This document shows, piece after piece, positions 60,265 through 64,000 of a stretch of 64,000 nucleotides of DNA. The notes beneath the pieces are model-generated. The model did not search any database, was not told where the DNA came from, and was given only the letters and a program-made list of their open reading frames with translations. Origin of the DNA: Saccopteryx bilineata (lineage: Eukaryota; Chordata; Mammalia; Chiroptera; Emballonuridae). The stretch spans positions 64,580,410-64,644,409 of the forward strand of contig NC_089495.1 in assembly GCF_036850765.1 (NCBI RefSeq), read 5' to 3'. The position numbers and the translations under genes were made by a program. Numbering within the stretch: the first letter of the stretch is position 1; every line of letters starts with the position of its first letter.

Positions 60265-60390
60265 CTTTTTTTAATTAAAACATAATTGACATATAATATT
60301 AGTTTCAGCTGTACAACATAAAGAATTGATGTTTGTATATATTACGAAATGATTACCAAAAAGTCAAGTTAATATCTTTCACCATATATA
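60265..60390 (-). repeat. Old L1 3' tail fragment, antisense
   Basis: TTTAATTAAAACATAATTGACA, GTTTCAGCTGTACAACATAA and AAAGTCAAGTTAATATCTTT form the reverse of a common L1M-type 3' end. Confidence 0.6.
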
Positions 60391-61337
60391 GCTCTATTTT
60401 TCTTTTTCTGTCTCTATTTGTTCCTTATTGATGTCACCCTGAAGTCTCAGTTGGGGAGGAATTAAGAGTCTTGGACAATACCTTGACCTGGAATGAGATG
60501 TTCAAAGACCTTGGGCTGGTGGCCTCTTCTCCCCTGAAAGACAGACAACAAAGCACTTTTTAGACACTGTCATGCTCCTCTAGAGCAGGAACTCTACCAA
60601 TACCTACAGACATACACAGCTGACATTTCCAAACTGACCTTCCATTTATTTTTTAGGAAATGTAGGAGTTAGTGTGACTATACAAAGAAGCTTCCCCATA
60701 AGAGAAGAGACAGAGAACTCAGATAAATGAAACACAAAGTGGTTCTCCCATCTCTTGAGTCCTTTCTTCAGCTCCAATGAGCCAAAGTTTTGCTTACTGG
60801 GGTTCTTGCAGGATACTTGATTGGTTTGAGTTTTTTAAATAGATACATTTTTTTTTTTTACTATGTGGAGAGAATATGTATGTGCCACAGGATGGAGTGG
60901 GAGGGTAATGCTGTAGGCAGAGGAGGACTTGTGTCAGACATTCCTAGTATGGGAGCCAGTGCAGGCAAAAGTCTCCTGTCTATTTCCTGATCTATTCAGT
61001 CTCTCACCCCTTAGGCAGCATTCACCACTCCTGACCATATTAATGATTTTGTTTTGTTAAATATATTTTTCAAATCTTAATGTATTATTATATTTTATTA
61101 TTATTTCATATATAATTAATATTACATTATCATATAAATTATATCACATGTAAGTCAAATATTAATCAACATCTTATTTTGCTGACTTAAATAGGTCTTT
61201 GTAAATACAAGCCCTCACACATACCTGGACCATGTGTATAATAACTCAGTGCCAGAGGTAGATTTTAATATCCACAATAGAAATAGATTGGTAAATTAAC
61301 CCTCATGTCTTTACCTCCAACATATGGATCTTAAAAG
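60391..61337. other. Unassigned sequence
   Basis: No gene or repeat recognised; 60790-60990 has a 66-codon frame of no protein character. Confidence 0.4.
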
Positions 61338-61348
61338 GTCTATTTCTG

Positions 61349-61725
61349 GCCCTGGCCGGTTGGCTCAGTGGTAGAGCATCGGCCTGGCATGCAGGAGTGC
61401 TGGGTTCGATTCCTGGCCAGGGCACACAGGAGAAGCACCCATCTGCTTCTCCACCCCTGCCCCTCTCCTTCCTCTCTGTCTCTCTCTTCCTCTCCTGCAG
61501 CCAAGCTCCATTGGAGCAAAGTTGGCCCGGGCACTGAGGATGGTTCTATGGCCTCTGCCTCAGGTGCTAGAATGGCTCTGGTTGCAACAGAGCAATGCCC
61601 CGGATGGGCAGAGCATCGCCCCCTGGTGGGCATGCCAGGTGGATCCCAGTTGGACGAATGCGGGAGTCTGTCTGACTGCCTCCTCCTCGTTTCCAGCTTC
61701 AGAAAATAACAACAACAACAAAAAA
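61349..61725 (+). mobile_element. Type I bat SINE, young
   Basis: GCCCTGGCCGGTTGGCTCAG head, GGTTCGATTCCTGG B box, full body and (CAA)n A-rich tail. The exact duplication GTCTATTTCTG lies at 61338-61348 and 61726-61736. Confidence 0.95.
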
Positions 61726-61736
61726 GTCTATTTCTG

Positions 61737-63898
61737 CTTAAACAGTCAGTGTGTGTGACTTCCAATATTATTTATTATTTTTTTCTCATCAACTTCGAAG
61801 TGATATAAAAGTAAATATTCATATTTATTAGTTTTAGTCTTGTAAAGATAAGAAACAAAGATTGAGATAGATTCATGAATGTTCTTGTGTTTTATTTTGT
61901 CTCCTTTAACACTTCTAATATAGTTGGAAAGTTGAGAATATAAGAGGATTTATCCCATAGTCCTAAAACACTACAAAATTTAATAGGTAAGTGGAGCTGA
62001 GGAGAAGAGTAAAACAGTTCAAAACAAGATTCCTAAATTAAATAAAAGTCACCTTTGTTTCATTCTCTTACGGGGTCTATGCTCTCTAAAACTTTGACTA
62101 AGTGTAGAGGAGGAAGAAATTCACATGACATAAGCTAAATAATAGCCTAAATATGAAAGTGCAGATTCATAAATTGTATTGTTACGTTCTCTTACTATCG
62201 TTTCCCTGCATGAAAAGTCACTAGCTGTTTTACATAATATCTTCCACTTTACTCATGTAGAAATACTACAGATCAATGGACATAATTCACAGTGAAATGA
62301 GGAACTGCAAAGTGCTTTTCTGTCAGATAACTTTTCTTTTAATATTTTCTTACGAATTCAATTTTCTAACTGCACACATTGAATTAAACCATTCATTATA
62401 TGTTTCAGTTAACATTTTATTTTAGCTAGCAGAGACATGTATAAAAAAAGATTCCCACTGTGTCTAAAATAATTGGCTTGACCTGGCAAAGTATGAGCCT
62501 TAGATATATATACATATGTCTGAATTAGGCATCATCTGACGTATTAATCTTAATTGGGTTCACCTGCTGCTTGCTATTTAATAGGCTTCAGAGTTTCCTA
62601 AATATCAGTAACTTTATAAAAGTTTAAGAGTTCTCAAATATAAGTATTCTTCTTTATTTAGCAATTTGTTTCTGGGAGAAACATGCTCATATTTCAGGGT
62701 TTGCACAATATGAAATGAGAGCTAGAGTGTCTCCGGAAGAATACGAATAATTATTAGACAATACTCTATAAAAGATGTTATCTTGATACTGTAGACAATG
62801 GAATGGGATGGATAATATCCCTCCTGGTTTCTTTTTTTTATCACAAAGAGCATATCATAGTTTATTTCTTGCTTATATGTTACAAAATACTCTAAATATG
62901 CATAAATAATTTAGCATTGTATAAGAATAAAACTAAACAACATTTTTAATGTTATAGAGAATTGCAACAGATAATAATTAGGCTTAAAATGAGAAGGGAG
63001 ATGACAGGCAGAGGGTGAAAAATGAAATGTTAAATTGATGCAGTCTCTGGCATATTTTCCATTGGCAGAGAATATCTATGGGAGCTCTGTCAAACAACAT
63101 TTTAAAGAATATCAGTTTATTTAAAATATATTCTGTCATCTAAATGCAATAATATTAAAATTAAACCCAAGAAAATGAAAGAACCATGTCTATTATTTCT
63201 CAAAACAGGCTTCATATTTGTTTGAGGTCTACTTTATGCACATACATAATGTTGAATAAATTGGCCTCTGTCCCTTAATGAGGAGCTGTCATACTTTAGG
63301 CCCAGTCTAATGTCATGTCTCAGTAAATCTCAGTCTAATTCCACTTATTTTGGTATGTTCTAGTTATATAATGAAACACTGTAGTCAGTGCTTTGATATA
63401 ATTCTTTTCATCATTCATATTTTGTTATGTTTATACTATCAGTTAGGAAGGTAAAATATAAAAATAAATAAATAAATATATATATTTATAAAATTATTCC
63501 AATATGTAATAAAGATTTTGACAACTATCAGGTTTGGTTTATCATCAGAGCTGTAGAAAATCAGTAACTCCCGACCAAGAACCTATTTTATTTATCACTC
63601 GTCACTTTGCATTTAATGGTTTAATCACTTATTATTTTCTACTATTATTCAGTGAACTCCAGTTCTATAAACCAAAGTCATGGCAAAGACCACATTGAAG
63701 AAATTAACTTACTTTATTTTTACTGTCCAGATTCTCAGTTCACAGGCCAAGTGACTATCTAGCTTGTTTTATTGAAAACTCTTTCAAATGTAATTCTAAA
63801 TCAGATGCAAAAGTATGGACTCATTGTTTTGGACAGAAAGTAGGTTAGAGAACCTGAATAGATCAGATTGATTCATACTATTATTTAAACTAAACTTA
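61737..63898. other. Unassigned 2.2-kb AT-rich sequence
   Basis: No recognised gene, RNA or repeat; a short (AAAT)n run lies near 63463-63478. Confidence 0.4.
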
Positions 63899-64000
63899 GA
63901 CCCTGGACGGTGGCTCAGTGGCTAGAGCGTTGGCCCAGTTTATGAACGACCCTGGTTCGATTCCTGATCAGGGCACAATGCAGAAGCAACCATCTGCTTA
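63899..64000 (+). mobile_element. SINE head, cut by window edge
   Basis: GACCCTGGACGGTGGCTCAG, GGCTAGAGCGTTGGCCCAG and the B box GGTTCGATTCCTGATCAGGG start a type I-like SINE; the window ends inside the CATCTGCTT segment. Confidence 0.88.

Overview
This window reads as intergenic or intronic DNA from a bat nuclear genome. No host protein-coding gene, rRNA gene or functional tRNA gene could be supported. The lineage call rests on the SINEs. About thirty copies carry tRNA-like heads (GCCCTGGCCGGTTGGCTCAG or GCCTGACCTGTGGTGGCGCA) followed by CT-rich bodies, and one older copy matches the VES SINE as I remember it. Those head sequences fit chiropteran SINEs. The long 370-bp type recalls rhinolophoid (horseshoe or leaf-nosed) bats, but that finer placement is from memory and less certain. 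Base composition is AT-rich with AT microsatellites, plus ancient mammalian MIR, L2 and L1M fossils.

Layout. 1-911: 3' end of a young L1 with an open ORF2 tail. 912-5215: a cluster of five related endogenous-retrovirus LTRs, two of them inserted inside two others, each with clean 5-bp target duplications. 5216-13414: mostly unique AT-rich DNA with SINEs and small L1 tails. 13423-16812: a 3.4-kb hAT (Buster/ZBED5-like) transposon with 8-bp target duplications, a decayed transposase, and a second hAT MITE and a SINE nested in it. 16821-23891: mostly unique DNA, a MIR and SINEs. 23895-26233 and 28498-30481: two inverted copies of a DNA transposon with CACTG/CACTA termini and 3-bp target duplications, coding for a zinc-finger protein family I know mainly from invertebrates. 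30485-41796: AT-rich DNA with L2, L1M, a hAT MITE with a SINE inside, an antisense L1 and SINEs. 41799-44335: a nearly full-length Tigger (Tc1/mariner) transposon whose transposase frame is broken only by stop codons. 45863-46105: a MITE made of the two ends of that same Tigger. 46108-64000: unique DNA, a MIR, SINEs, an older L1 with a hAT MITE inside (52690-54590) and microsatellites.

The genes present belong to selfish elements. L1 supplies the retrotransposition machinery that SINEs borrow, as the A-rich tails and 8-17-bp duplications show. The Tigger, hAT and CACTA-like elements encode, or once encoded, their own transposases, and short non-autonomous relatives lie nearby. The strongest candidate for something undescribed is the CACTA-like pair, because cut-and-paste elements of that type are not a familiar part of mammalian genomes.
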